From: Ailurus styani
Taxonomy: Eukaryota > Chordata > Mammalia > Carnivora > Ailuridae
Direction of reading: 5' to 3'
Length of the DNA stretch: 64,000 nt
Assembly (NCBI GenBank): GCA_002007465.1
Contig: LNAC01000031.1
Span: forward strand, 1,998,070 to 2,062,069
In this document: one piece after another, positions 1 through 12,978 of the stretch
How the letters are laid out: every line of letters starts with the position of its first letter
How positions within the stretch are numbered: position 1 is the first letter of the stretch
Notes under the pieces: generated by a model
The model's database searches: none
What the model saw: only the letters and a program-made list of their open reading frames with translations
What the model was told of the DNA's origin: nothing
Translations under genes and position numbers: made by a program

Positions 1-138
1 CCTTTTCTGATTTGTAAGTGTACATCTCTTTGGTTTCAAATTAGGATGGATTACTACTTTTCACTCTAAAAGATTATAAAATGAAGGGATTTGGAAGAGA
101 AATAAAAATGTTTAGTTTCATTGGGGTCTTATTCATAT

Positions 139-443
139 GGGGGCACCTGGCTGGCTCAGTCTTTGGAGCATGCAACTCTTTTTTTTTTTTTTTTTAAGAT
201 TTTATTTATTTGACACAGATATCACAAGTAGGCAGAGAGGCAGGCAGAGAGAGAGGAGGAAGCAGGCTCCCCGTTGAGCAGAGAGCCCGATGCAGGGCTG
301 GATCCCAGGATCCTGAGATCATGACCTGAGCCAAAGGCAGAGGCTTTAACCCACTGAGCCACCTAGGCACGCCCCAAGGGAGCATGCAACTCTTGATCTT
401 AGGGTTGTGAGTTTGGTGTTGGGTGTAGAGATTACTTAAAAAG
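139..443 (+). repeat. Older sense Can-SINE split by a younger insertion
   Basis: The head GGGGCACCTGGCTGGCTCAG at about 139-159 is followed by AGCATGCAACTCTT. The sequence is then interrupted and resumes GATCTTAGGGTTGTGAG to ATTACTTAAAAAG at about 443. This layout, with an ATTACTTAAA tail, is the older Can-SINE type. Confidence 0.85.
181..378 (-). repeat. Younger Can-SINE inserted in the older one
   Basis: A poly-T tract and AAGATTTTATTTATTTGACA open the element, followed by GA-rich and tRNA-like parts in reverse orientation, ending CCACCTAGGCACGCCCC. It is flanked by a 16-bp target-site duplication, GGAGCATGCAACTCTT, at 165-180 and 379-394. Confidence 0.93.
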
Positions 444-591
444 ATTGGAGTCTTAGCCATAAAGTTTTTAAAAATTCTAGAAATAATGTCCTTAGACTTT
501 GTTTCACAGAAGGCCACGTATGTGTGTATGTGTGTTTCTATCTAGAGGTTAGGGGTTCAATGAAAAAGATAAATTTTTTCCACCAGACTAA

Positions 592-714
<123 letters not shown>

Positions 715-1644
715 TAATGCATCATATTTTTTCCTTTAGTTTATGTTATTAAAACTGAGACATTCTTCTGTATAGAAGAATTCAATTAATAAATGTAGAA
801 GGAATGAAGGAAACAGAAAACCACTGTTAGAGCACGATAAAAGTTGCTGCAGGTAGGATCTTCTGAAGGAAGCTAAAATTAGTTGGCATGAAAACAACAT
901 ATTGGCATAGTCTTAAAAGTATTTCCTCCAAGTGTTTAATAACCACCTTAAACATTTGATGAAGGTTAATATCATAAACGCTCAGTACATATCCTAAGGT
1001 ACATCACTTTTGTGGAATTCTTGGCAAAAATGCATACCTTAGTTTGATCATGAGGAAAATATCAGACAAACCCCAACTGAAAGATGTTCTACAGAATAAC
1101 TATCTAGTACTCTACAAAAGTGTCAAGGTCATCGAGGACAAGGAATAAAAACTAAAAAGCTGTCCTAGATTGGAGGAAGCTAAGATAACATGAAAACTCA
1201 TTGTTAATATGGGATACCAGATTGGGTCCTGGAGCAGAAAAAAGACTTTAGTGGAAAAATGTAAAATTTGAATGAAGGTTCAGCTCATAGTATTGTCCTA
1301 ATGTTAAATACTCATTTTTTTTAATTAGTTTTGCTTATGCCATGGTGTTATGTAAGATATTAACATTAGGAGAAGGTGGGTAAAAGGCATATGGGAATTC
1401 TAGGTACTATTTTTGCAGCTTTTCTGTAAGTCTAAAATTCTTTTGAAGTCAAATTTTTAAGAAACTCATGGACACATAGTGTATGCTTTAGAAAAGGTAT
1501 CTGGAAGTGATACATTTATACATTCTAATATATGAGGACTTCTTTCAACATCAGGATTTTCTTTTTAGGGTGTTTTTTTCCCCCAATTTTGTAAGGGTAT
1601 TTGAAGCCACTTAAAAAATTCTTACATATGTGCATTTATTTTAG

Positions 1645-1696
1645 CAAAATAATGACCAGAACAGCAACTTGAATGCTCAAGTGATTAGAAATCCAG
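1645..1696 (+). CDS. CHD1: CHD1 short exon, linker after the helical domain
   Basis: This 52-nt exon has a TTTTAG acceptor at its left and GTAAGT at its right. It reads QNNDQNSNLNAQVIRNP plus one base of a split Asp codon. The segment is Asn/Gln-rich, has no fold signature and links the helical domain to the basic C-terminal tail. It is too short for an ORF finder and is identified by splice sites, frame continuity on both sides and match to the known CHD1 order. The intron before it (709-1644) shows no repeats I can name; the one after (1697-2439) holds a Can-SINE. Confidence 0.93.
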
Positions 1697-1915
1697 GTAA
1701 GTGTTACTAATTGTTTTAGAGACTAAATTTAAAAATTGTTTTCCTCTTAAAGGTGTGTTTTACATAATACATACCCACATTTTTATATCAAATCTGTTAC
1801 CTTAAACAGTAATCCTTTTTAGCTTATTAACCTTTCCATAAATCAACCTTTTGTCAGTTTCTAGAACCTATAGAATAATTGTTAAAGGGAATGTATTTTC
1901 TAAAAATAATATTTC

Positions 1916-2125
1916 AGGGGTGGCCTGGGTGGCTCAGTTGGTTAAGCATCTGCCTTTGGCTCAGGTCATGATCCTAGAGTCCTGAGATCAAGCCCTGTTT
2001 TGGGCTCCGTGCTCAGGCAAGGAGCCGCCTGCTCCCTCTCCCTCTGCTGCACCCTCTGCTAATGCTCTCTCCCTCTTTCGCTCTCTCTCTCTCTCAAATC
2101 TTGAAATAAATAAAATAAAAATATT
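1916..2125 (+). repeat. Can-SINE in a CHD1 intron
   Basis: GGTGGCCTGGGTGGCTCAG head, GGCTCAGGTCATGATCC box-B region, CT-rich stretch and AAATAAATAAAATAAAA tail, all in sense orientation. Confidence 0.93.
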
Positions 2126-2330
2126 ATTTCTAGTAATGTGTTCTACTGTGCAAGAGTCACAAAAGTATAGTCTGAGAAGAAAATGGGCCTTAAATTTTTC
2201 AGTTATATTATTACACATTTCAGAATACGGTAACCCCTTTGTAGGCCTTACTATATATACAGCCTTTATAGACAGTTTCTAAAGTCTTTAACTGTCCGTT
2301 GAGCAACTGATTTTGTTTTTCTAGAATTGA

Positions 2331-2651
<321 letters not shown>

Positions 2652-3711
2652 TAAATTGGACAATTAGTTTTGAAATTTTGCTTATTCATGTCTTTTTTTT
2701 TTTTTTAATTTACAATACTCAACTTTATCAATTCAGTATTCAGGTAATCATTTCAAATCCTAGGTGAAATAAAGGTGTTTGTTTACAAATAAAAAAATGA
2801 TACATAGTACTTTTTGTTAAGATTGAGAACTGGATTTCTATAAATTTTTTAATTCTAAATTTAAAATCAGAGTGCAATCAGAGATGAAAGTGTAGGGAGT
2901 CCTATAATAAGTTGTAGGACTCATTTTTGTTGGTTAGTTTTAGGAGAATATTGGCTCAAATATTTTTTAAAATACAATATGAGAGTAAAATAAAATCTCA
3001 GTGGAATGTGACTGAAATTTGATGGGGGGAAGTTTTGTGTTCCATTAAAAAAACGGGAAAAATTAACTGATGTGAAAACACTTTATTGAGTTTAAACTTA
3101 ATCACAACAGTCTGGGAAGTCTTGAAATCAGAAGTTTTCTCTGTTGTTATTATTGGAAGACTTTAGTAAACAACCTAATACAATAACAACAAAATACATT
3201 TTACTTGGTAAAGGAATATTTTAATCAGTTAGTTATAATTATGAAAATCAAAAGAAAAGACTGAAAAGAATAAGTAATGATCAGAAATAGAGAAATTTAA
3301 TAGATTTTCTTTGCATTTTAGTGGTGCTCACTGTAATAATTTCTTCTGTAATAGAAGCACTGTCATAATATAAATACACTGGTTATAGAGTGGCTCTTAC
3401 AATTAGAAAAGGGCACACAAAATGAAAAGCTCTATTTGTAGTAGTAAATTTTTATAATTTCACAGGCTTATAGGACATAATTTATGTTATAACAACAACC
3501 TTTCCCCAACTAATGAAAATTCCCTTCAAATTAGTTCACAGACTGCATTTTAGAGGTTTTTATTTTTATTTTTTTTCTGTTTAGAGGTTCATAAAAGGCT
3601 CTGATTTCAAGGGTATTCTAGATCATTATCTTAATCCCCAATTCCAGATAACTAGGATGCATTAGTACAATTTTTACATAGAATAAAAAGTAGCAACTAA
3701 TTGAAAAATGG

Positions 3712-4095
3712 GCATGTGAACTAAGTGAAATAATTCAGAGAATGACAAATACCATATGATTTCACTTGTGTCTGAAATCTTAAAAAAAAATGAACAGAAA
3801 AACAAATAAGTCTCATAAATATAATGAACAAACTGATGATTGCCATGAGGGAGGGAGGAGTTGGGGGGATAGGTGAGTTAAGGAAAGGGGATTAATAGGT
3901 ACAGATTTACAGTTATAAGTTGTGGGGATATAAAGTACAGCTTGGGAATAGTCAAAATTGTAATAACTTTGTATGGTGACAGATGGTAACTACACTGAAC
4001 CATGGTGAGCATTCCATAATGTGTATAATTTCAAATCTCTATGTTGTACACTGAAACTAATGTGATCAATTATGCTTTAACTAAAAATAAAATTG
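3712..4095 (+). mobile_element. L1 3' end fragment (sense) in the last CHD1 intron
   Basis: Shows the L1 3'-end series: AGTGAAATAATTCAGAGAATGACAAATACCATATGATTTCACT in pieces, then a G-rich segment, ATGGTGAGCATTCCATAAT and TGTTGTACACTGAAACTAAT. It is degraded and carries no ORF. The remainder of this intron (2651-3711) shows no recognisable element. Confidence 0.8.
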
Positions 4096-4288
4096 TATTT
4101 AATAGTTAAAAAATAATTAAAAAATACAGTGGGCATATAAAATTAAATGCTACCTGAGGTATTCTCTTGGTTCACTTTAGTTTTGTGAATTGAATCATTT
4201 TTCCAACAAGGAATGCAGAGATAGGTCCAATGACCGAAGCTCACCGAGGAAGTTTTTATAGTGAAACACAGAGCTTATATACGATTAA

Positions 4289-4735
<447 letters not shown>

Positions 4736-5930
4736 CAGAAACTGATACTTTGTCTTTCTGGACTTTTCTTTTAGCCATATGTCATAAACCAACACAGTAA
4801 TTGCCTTACATGACTTGAAAGATATAAACAGATCTTCTATCAGTAGCAGTATTGTTACTTCTTTCCAGGATGCAAGGTCTATTATCCCAACAGAAGAGAA
4901 AATATTTTTATATTTAAGGATTATGCTGCACTGTACTACAAATGCTGTAGTACTTTTTTTTTTTCTTTTTTAAAGAAATGGAAAATGTTTACTATTACAG
5001 GGACCTCAACACTGCCCTTCCATATAGGCTGGATAAAACTGTTTTTAAGTCAGTGATTTTAGACTGACCTCCATTTAAATTATGTTTGTATATGAACTTT
5101 ACTCTGACCTGTGATCATGTTTCAGGAAGGAATGAAAGAGAGTTCTTTTCTTAATAAAGAAAAAACACTCAAGGACTTTGTTCACTTTCCAAAGCTACTT
5201 GTTTACATTGTACACTGCGACCACCTTGCCGCTTTTCATCACAAGCTTGAATATTTAAATTCTGTACTTATATCTGTAAAATAGCCAGGAATTTCCTGTT
5301 TGTGATCTATTATTATGCCTTTTTACACATACACATACACACACACAAATGGCTGTAAATTATTGTAAATGGATTAAATGAGCTTTCCTTACTTCCTTTC
5401 CCTTCTCAGGCTTTTTTTGACTGTTCCTTTCCCTACCAACTCAGGCCTTCTTATCATTTAAAAATATCAGTGTAATAACACTTTTTAATGATTTGTCTGA
5501 TGGAATCATTGTTTAGAATGTAAAAAATGGGGAAAGGGGCCACTTAATTCCATTAGTCCTCTTTTTATATTGACTATTTTATTAGATACATGTTATTTCT
5601 TTTTTTTCTTTTTTAGTAAATATTGTGTTTGTAGTAACAAACTGGTGAGATTATATGTAAAATCTAAACTGCATGCTCTGGAAACATTTTTTTCAGATGC
5701 ATTTGGTTTAAAAGGGTAGGTGTATGAACACTTTTCAGAATCCAAAATGGCCAAAAGTTATTGTAAATCCATTTGTTTTCCCTTTTCATGTGGGCAATAA
5801 TGTCAAATGTGCTATGCAGCCAGGTAACATTTTAGATAAACTTGATTGACTTTTAATATAAACTGTTACAATGCACACTGATTGTATATAAAAACCTTAT
5901 ATATGACAAATTAAATTTAAGAAAATGGAT
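4736..5930 (+). other. CHD1: CHD1 3' UTR (distal end approximate)
   Basis: Repeat-free, AT-rich sequence follows the CHD1 stop. Candidate poly(A) signals on the + strand are AATAAA at 5153-5158 and ATTAAA at 5910-5915. A CA-rich microsatellite lies near 5326-5348. I place the end after the second signal because a UTR of about 1.2 kb fits my recollection of vertebrate CHD1. More distal AATAAA motifs at 7195 and 7341 cannot be excluded. Confidence 0.55.
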
Positions 5931-8900
5931 ATGTGGGCTCCTGTAATTTTCTGCTGCATTCTTATTCCCTCAAGCACTTAACTTTTTTTTTTTTAAAGTG
6001 GTAATGTTTAGCTACCAGGAAAAAGGTATTTTGGTAAGCAATTAAGTATTGTTAATGTGTGGCACTACAACTAAATCTATTTTGAAGACTGTATGAATCT
6101 ATGAAGTAAAATTGAGATCATAGAAGTTTTTGTTGGACTCTTGTTGGCTTCCTGCAGATTTTATTTTAGAATGTCTATATTTATTCACAGATTTTTATTT
6201 TGTTATATTCAGTGGGAATTTTTGAATCATGTGGCATACATTCTTGGATGTATGCTGTGCTATGGTGAATTTGAATCTTAACTTTGACAAATATAAGTAT
6301 ATGGTATATGCTTATAATATTCTTAAATGTGTCCCTGTTGATTAACTGTGGGAGCAGTCTACAGAAATTTATCTGTAGGTGGATATATTTTTTAAACATT
6401 TACCTTTTATCCATTTAGGTCTAAAATTTTATGTGTACAAAACAAAGCTTCCTCCCCCCCCCTTTTTTTGGAGTAGCGATACCTCTTTTAGTTATCCTAA
6501 AGAATAATAATCTGTTTTTTTCCTGGCATATCAGATAACATAGGAAGAATAACTCAATTTTTAAACATTAATTTATAATTAAATATAAAAGTGATAAAAC
6601 AGTTTAGTGCCAGTACACATTTTTAAGCTTTTCCACTTTTTTCCACATTTATTATAAATGATTCTTCCACAAGATATCATTTAACAAAAAAATACAATAC
6701 TTAAAGAAATTATAATATTAACACAGTAAACAGATCAGGGTTGACATTTTTAATTCATTTTGTAGCTGGGATATTTGCATTATATCCTATTGTACAGATT
6801 TCATAGAAGAACAATATTAACATTTTGAGACAATGGAATGGCTCTGATTTCTTAACAATGCCACATTTAGTTGAATATTTCAATCACCTAATTAGTTGAG
6901 TTGAATGAAAAATCTAAAACTGTATGTAACATTAATTGATGGAAAATATGTTCATTATTTGTAAGAAATCAGCAATCCTGTAGAAGAGGAATAAGCCATA
7001 AACTTAATAAGACACAATTGAGAAGAACATTAGTACATAGGTATAACAGGGAGCATTCTCTATAAAATATGCTTAAATTTTGTCTTTTACATGCTCATTC
7101 TGCTTTGCTATTTTTATCCATTTGTGTTTAAATTTTCAAGGGTGACAGATTATGCATAGTACTGTACCAGTTAACCTCCACTTTAATAATATACAATAAA
7201 TGATTCTTATTAAAAGCAATGGCCTCTTTGCTTATAAGGAAAATATTCCTTGTTCAGGATATGTTAGAAAATAATTTTAGACTGGAAAGCTGTGGAAAAC
7301 TGGAGTGTGAATGATTCATTAATTTCAGAGTAAGTGGCTTAATAAAATAAACCTTTATAGTTGCATGAAACAGAAGATTTCATATATGATCATTTCTGTA
7401 ATCCATTTTTGTAGTTAAATAATGGAAGGTTTGTATAGATACACTGACACTGATTTCATTTCTGTGAGATTTAAAGAATACGCACTGGAGTAATTAGCAT
7501 AATTCCTATTTTCATTATTCTGTTTCTGACTAAATAATAATGGAGTTTTAGATTTGTGATTGTTTTGCAAGGAGTATAGTGATTTGAGGGTTGGGGTAGG
7601 CGTGGAAAAACAGCTAATTTTTAAATATGGGATTCTTTTGGACTTACCCAGCTTCATTTGAAATTATAATATGAACTCATAAATGTGGCTTGATTGTTAA
7701 AATTTTAAGTAACTTGTTACTGAGCACATAATGCAAAAAATATTTTTAAATATTTCTAAGCTGATATTTAAGCATGTTAATACAAACAACTATCAAACCC
7801 ATTACTGAAGGTCAAGACTCAATTTAAAAATACAGACAAGTCTATTACATATAGCACTTGATGCAAGATTTGTGAAAAAAATGTTTAAGGGCAGGCAACT
7901 AGGCATAATACAACAAAAATATCCTGAGGCAAAATAATGTCAAAAAAACTGTGTTAAAGTGCTTAAGTTTCTAAATTCAGACATTTAAAACAAAACAATT
8001 GAAATTATATTTTCTCTTGACAATGACTACAGTAATTGATTTGGTAGGTGCTTTATGCTAATTTTTTTCTTTTTTTTAAGAACCTAATAGATTGATTTTA
8101 TTACAGGAAATCTTCAGATTCTTGATAATGAAAGTCCTTAGGATAGGAAATACTAACTACATTAAAGAATGAAAGATAAGATTATTTGGTAAAGTAAGAT
8201 TAAAATATACTTCCAGATTTTTTCCAAATATCTATACAAATTCTTCAGTGGGGCTTCATGTGCCATATTTTCTATCCTAAAGGGCCATTAGTCACTTTGT
8301 CCTTTAATTAAAATAAGACAAAAAACCACCAAATTTAGCCCATCTTTATTTGAAACAAGATTGGTAGTTCAAACTCCCAAATGAATAAGATACTTCTAAT
8401 TCTATGTCCCAATCTACATTTGAGCCTGATTTAAATTTTAAAATTGAAATGGTATAGTCTCCAAACAAAACCTGAGCTCATAATGCTTCTCTTAAATGAG
8501 CTAAAATGTTGATTGCATTGATGGACCTACATTATCTGCCAAAAGTGTGGATTGCATTGTAGTTTTATTATTGTTGATTACTGTTAGTTTTCCAATCTGT
8601 TCACCTGTGGAATTGATCTGGCACTCATTGTTTTTTTCCTCTTCTTACCTTGCAAAAGTTTGCTTTGTCTCTGGTGTTCTTCAATTTCACTATGCTGAGT
8701 GTAGGTGTGGTTTTTATTTTTTTAAGATCAGGTCTTGCCTCAACCAATTCTTTCTACTTTCTGGAAACCTGTGATATTATTGTCATAATATTTTTTGTTT
8801 CTGTCCTCTGTCTCACCAGCTGTCCTATTTTTCCTTTTCTTTCCATTTCTGTGCTGAATATCTTCAGCTTCTACTACTCCCCTGAACTGATCTCCACTTA

Positions 8901-9170
8901 GATATCTAATAGGTATCTAATCTTAAAATTCGTAAAATCAGACTCAGCCCTTCTCCACCAATAACATTTAAAAAAAAAAAAACAACTGCCAATGTTCTAT
9001 AATTTTTGATAGATGAATGGACTTGGCAATCATAACTTAATAATATGTGGTACTTCACCCCTAGCTATTTCTATTCTTTCTGTCTCACACTACTCCATTG
9101 TTTAGACTACCCCCAAAGAATACTTCTGGGACTTTGCATTGTTGGTCACTCAACCAAGATTTGTACAAAA
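5931..9170. other. AT-rich intergenic DNA downstream of CHD1
   Basis: No gene, SINE or L1 is recognised. Two parts of it, 6187-7424 and 7713-7868, reappear at 10724-11961 and 10567-10722. The ORFs here are short and T-rich, with no recognisable product. Confidence 0.6.
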
Positions 9171-9174
9171 CTTG

Positions 9175-9400
9175 TTGCCTTACTTAAATAATTCAAGTCT
9201 CTGCTCACATGTCACATCAAGTCTCTAAACTGGTGCCATGCCCCTATTCTTTTCCTTCTAGCACTTACCATTACTTGACTTTGTTTTTTTCATTTGTCAT
9301 TGGCTGCCTTCTCACGAACACGTACTTCCATTAGGGGAAGGACTTCATCTTAATTCACTGCTGTAACCCCAGCACCTAAAACAATGAATGCCTCGTGTAT
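9175..9400 (+). repeat. LINE L2 3' fragment
   Basis: Reads AAGTCTCTGCTCACATGTCA, then GCACTTACCATTACTTGAC, then TTCACTGCTGTAACCCCAGC and ACCTAAAACA. This matches the order of the L2 3' consensus as I remember it. Confidence 0.8.
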
Positions 9401-10074
9401 CAATTGCATTTTTTTTTCATTATTTTGGTTCTTTCCCAGAAATGCTATGTCTCATAAGTGGGAAGCATTATTAAACTTTTTGTCTTTCCATTGTTACCTG
9501 ATCTGTTAGTATATTTGGAAACATTTATATGCCTTATCAGTATTTCTATTACTAGAGTCTTTTTACTATCTTTTGCTTTTTAACTAACAATCACCTGAAA
9601 CATAGAGAAATACCTAAGTCTCATCTAGAAATTAAAATAAAGGCCTCAAGTAATATGATTTTAGGGATTTTAATATTTATTTTATTGACTTGAATAAAAC
9701 AGGTTAATTCCTCTCTTAAAATACTATGCTTCTATATAAATGAAAAACTTTTTTGTAATTTATGGCTGCTTAGGAAAGATAATGATACTTTTTGTGAAGA
9801 GATATTCAGAGATGTGGTATGTAATAGAAAAATATAAAACATTTTGATTTGTCTGTTCTTTATCTTTTGATAGAAAATACGTCTTTAGGTGGCATGATAG
9901 GCTTTTTCTACTCATAAGGAAAGATCACAACTTGTAAAAACACCATAAGGCAAGAGAAACATACTGCATTTCCAATGTCTTTAAGGTGAAATAGCCCAAA
10001 AAGAATTCCCTCTCTGGCTAGTTTTTGGTATTTTCCCGTTAAAAATTTAGATCATGTTTATGTAAGGAAAATTC

Positions 10075-10366
10075 ATCCTTTTTAGGTATACATTGTAATA
10101 AGCTTTGACATATTACACAGTTCAACCATCAACATATTTAAGATACCAAAACCTTTCCAGCATGCCAAAAAAGTTATCCCACACTAATTTCCCATTACCT
10201 ACTCCCCAGCAACCACTGATTTGTCCCGATAGTTTTACCTTTTCCGTAACGTAATTTAAAGGAGTCATACAAAATACAGGCCTTGAGCCAACCTTTCACT
10301 TAGTATAATGTTTTTGAGATTCATCTGTGTTTTTGCATTAACAGTAGCTCATTACTTTTTATTTAT
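10075..10366 (-). mobile_element. L1 3' region, copy 1 (antisense)
   Basis: Antisense L1 sequence with ACCCTTTTTAGG-like, CCCAGCAACCACTGATTTG and TTTCACTTAGTATAATGTTT landmarks. It is cut by the SINE at 10367 and then by the N at 10565. The intact continuation is in copy 2 from 12489. Confidence 0.75.
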
Positions 10367-10557
10367 TTATTTTAAAGATTTTATTTATTTATTTGACAGA
10401 GAGAGAGATCACAAGTAGGCAGAGAGGCAGGCAGAGACCAAGGAGGAAGCAGGCTCCCCGCTAAGCAGGGAGCCCGATGCGGGGCTCAATCCCAGGACCC
10501 TGAGATGACCTGAGCCAGAGGCAGAGGATTTAACCCGCTAAGCCACCCAGGCGCCCC
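10367..10557 (-). repeat. Can-SINE, copy 1 of a duplicated locus
   Basis: AAAGATTTTATTTATTTATT to CCACCCAGGCGCCCC. The left target-site copy CTCATTACTTTTTATT is at about 10348. The right copy is truncated after CTCATTAC by the N at 10565. Confidence 0.93.
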
Positions 10558-10564
10558 TCATTAC

Positions 10565-10565
10565 N
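10565..10565. other. Single N junction 1
   Basis: An isolated N. Left of it the sequence equals 12971-12978; right of it the sequence jumps to a copy of 7713 onward. Confidence 0.95.
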
Positions 10566-10566
10566 G

Positions 10567-10722
10567 CTTGTTACTGAGCACATAATGCAAAAAATATTTT
10601 TAAATGTTTCTAAACTGATATTTAAGCATGTTAATACAAACAACTATCAAACTCATTACTGAAGGTCAAGACTCAATTTAAAAATACAGACAAGTCTATT
10701 ACATATAGCACTTGATGCAAGA
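10567..10722. repeat. Copy of 7713-7868 (156 bp)
   Basis: Aligned by eye with a constant offset of 2854. There are three differences, all transitions, at 10606, 10614 and 10653 (source positions 7752, 7760, 7799). Confidence 0.93.
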
Positions 10723-10723
10723 N
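10723..10723. other. Single N junction 2
   Basis: An isolated N between the copy of 7713-7868 and the copy of 6187-7424. Confidence 0.95.
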
Positions 10724-11961
10724 ACAGATTTTTATTTTGTTATATTCAGTGGGAATTTTTGAATCATGTGGCATACATTCTTGGATGTATGCTGTGCTAT
10801 GGTGAATTTGAATCTTAACTTTGACAAATATAAGTATATGGTATATGCTTATAATATTCTTAAATGTGTCCCTGTTGATTAACTGTGGGAGCAGTCTACA
10901 GAAATTTATCTGTAGGTGGATATATTTTTTAAACATTTACCTTTTATCCATTTAGGTCTAAAATTTTATGTGTACAAAACAAAGCTTCCTCCCCCCCCCT
11001 TTTTTTGGAGTAGCGATACCTCTTTTAGTTATCCTAAAGAATAATAATCTGTTTTTTTCCTGGCATATCAGATAACATAGGAAGAATAACTCAATTTTTA
11101 AACATTAATTTATAATTAAATATAAAAGTGATAAAACAGTTTAGTGCCAGTACACATTTTTAAGCTTTTCCACTTTTTTCCACATTTATTATAAATGATT
11201 CTTCCACAAGATATCATTTAACAAAAAAATACAATACTTAAAGAAATTATAATATTAACACAGTAAACAGATCAGGGTTGACATTTTTAATTCATTTTGT
11301 AGCTGGGATATTTGCATTATATCCTATTGTACAGATTTCATAGAAGAACAATATTAACATTTTGAGACAATGGAATGGCTCTGATTTCTTAACAATGCCA
11401 CATTTAGTTGAATATTTCAATCACCTAATTAGTTGAGTTGAATGAAAAATCTAAAACTGTATGTAACATTAATTGATGGAAAATATGTTCATTATTTGTA
11501 AGAAATCAGCAATCCTGTAGAAGAGGAATAAGCCATAAACTTAATAAGACACAATTGAGAAGAACATTAGTACATAGGTATAACAGGGAGCATTCTCTAT
11601 AAAATATGCTTAAATTTTGTCTTTTACATGCTCATTCTGCTTTGCTATTTTTATCCATTTGTGTTTAAATTTTCAAGGGTGACAGATTATGCATAGTACT
11701 GTACCAGTTAACCTCCACTTTAATAATATACAATAAATGATTCTTATTAAAAGCAATGGCCTCTTTGCTTATAAGGAAAATATTCCTTGTTCAGGATATG
11801 TTAGAAAATAATTTTAGACTGGAAAGCTGTGGAAAACTGGAGTGTGAATGATTCATTAATTTCAGAGTAAGTGGCTTAATAAAATAAACCTTTATAGTTG
11901 CATGAAACAGAAGATTTCATATATGATCATTTCTGTAATCCATTTTTGTAGTTAAATAATG
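10724..11961. repeat. Copy of 6187-7424 (1238 bp)
   Basis: The offset is 4537 at both ends, and I found no difference in the lines compared, including homopolymer lengths of the C9T7 tract. The two blocks appear in reverse order relative to their sources but in the same orientation. Confidence 0.93.
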
Positions 11962-11962
11962 N
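11962..11962. other. Single N junction 3
   Basis: An isolated N between the copy of 6187-7424 and a second copy of 9549 onward. Confidence 0.95.
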
Positions 11963-12978
11963 TTACTAGAGTCTTTTTACTATCTTTTGCTTTTTAACTA
12001 ACAATCACCTGAAACATAGAGAAATACCTAAGTCTCATCTAGAAATTAAAATAAAGGCCTCAAGTAATATGATTTTAGGGATTTTAATATTTATTTTATT
12101 GACTTGAATAAAACAGGTTAATTCCTCTCTTAAAATACTATGCTTCTATATAAATGAAAAACTTTTTTGTAATTTATGGCTGCTTAGGAAAGATAATGAT
12201 ACTTTTTGTGAAGAGATATTCAGAGATGTGGTATGTAATAGAAAAATATAAAACATTTTGATTTGTCTGTTCTTTATCTTTTGATAGAAAATACGTCTTT
12301 AGGTGGCATGATAGGCTTTTTCTACTCATAAGGAAAGATCACAACTTGTAAAAACACCATAAGGCAAGAGAAACATACTGCATTTCCAATGTCTTTAAGG
12401 TGAAATAGCCCAAAAAGAATTCCCTCTCTGGCTAGTTTTTGGTATTTTCCCGTTAAAAATTTAGATCATGTTTATGTAAGGAAAATTCATCCTTTTTAGG
12501 TATACATTGTAATAAGCTTTGACATATTACACAGTTCAACCATCAACATATTTAAGATACCAAAACCTTTCCAGCATGCCAAAAAAGTTATCCCACACTA
12601 ATTTCCCATTACCTACTCCCCAGCAACCACTGATTTGTCCCGATAGTTTTACCTTTTCCGTAACGTAATTTAAAGGAGTCATACAAAATACAGGCCTTGA
12701 GCCAACCTTTCACTTAGTATAATGTTTTTGAGATTCATCTGTGTTTTTGCATTAACAGTAGCTCATTACTTTTTATTTATTTATTTTAAAGATTTTATTT
12801 ATTTATTTGACAGAGAGAGAGATCACAAGTAGGCAGAGAGGCAGGCAGAGACCAAGGAGGAAGCAGGCTCCCCGCTAAGCAGGGAGCCCGATGCGGGGCT
12901 CAATCCCAGGACCCTGAGATGACCTGAGCCAGAGGCAGAGGATTTAACCCGCTAAGCCACCCAGGCGCCCCTCATTAC
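11963..12978. repeat. Second copy of 9549-10564 (1016 bp)
   Basis: The offset is 2414 throughout. It includes the same Can-SINE (12781-12971). This copy continues past the break point into normal L1 sequence, so it is the structurally complete one. Confidence 0.94.
12781..12971 (-). repeat. Can-SINE, copy 2 with both target-site repeats
   Basis: Same element as 10367-10557. Here the right flank reads CTCATTACTTTTTATTATT, completing the target-site duplication. Confidence 0.94.

Noticed and set aside
8547..8901. Two overlapping T-rich ORFs (75 and 83 codons)
   Set aside because: No recognised motif, no splice context and no good start context. Hydrophobicity is expected from T-rich DNA.
6181..10936. 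Identical 72-87 codon ORFs at 6181-6399 and 10673-10936
   Set aside because: They are the same non-coding sequence present twice because of the N-joined duplication, and the second reads through an N. They are not a gene family.
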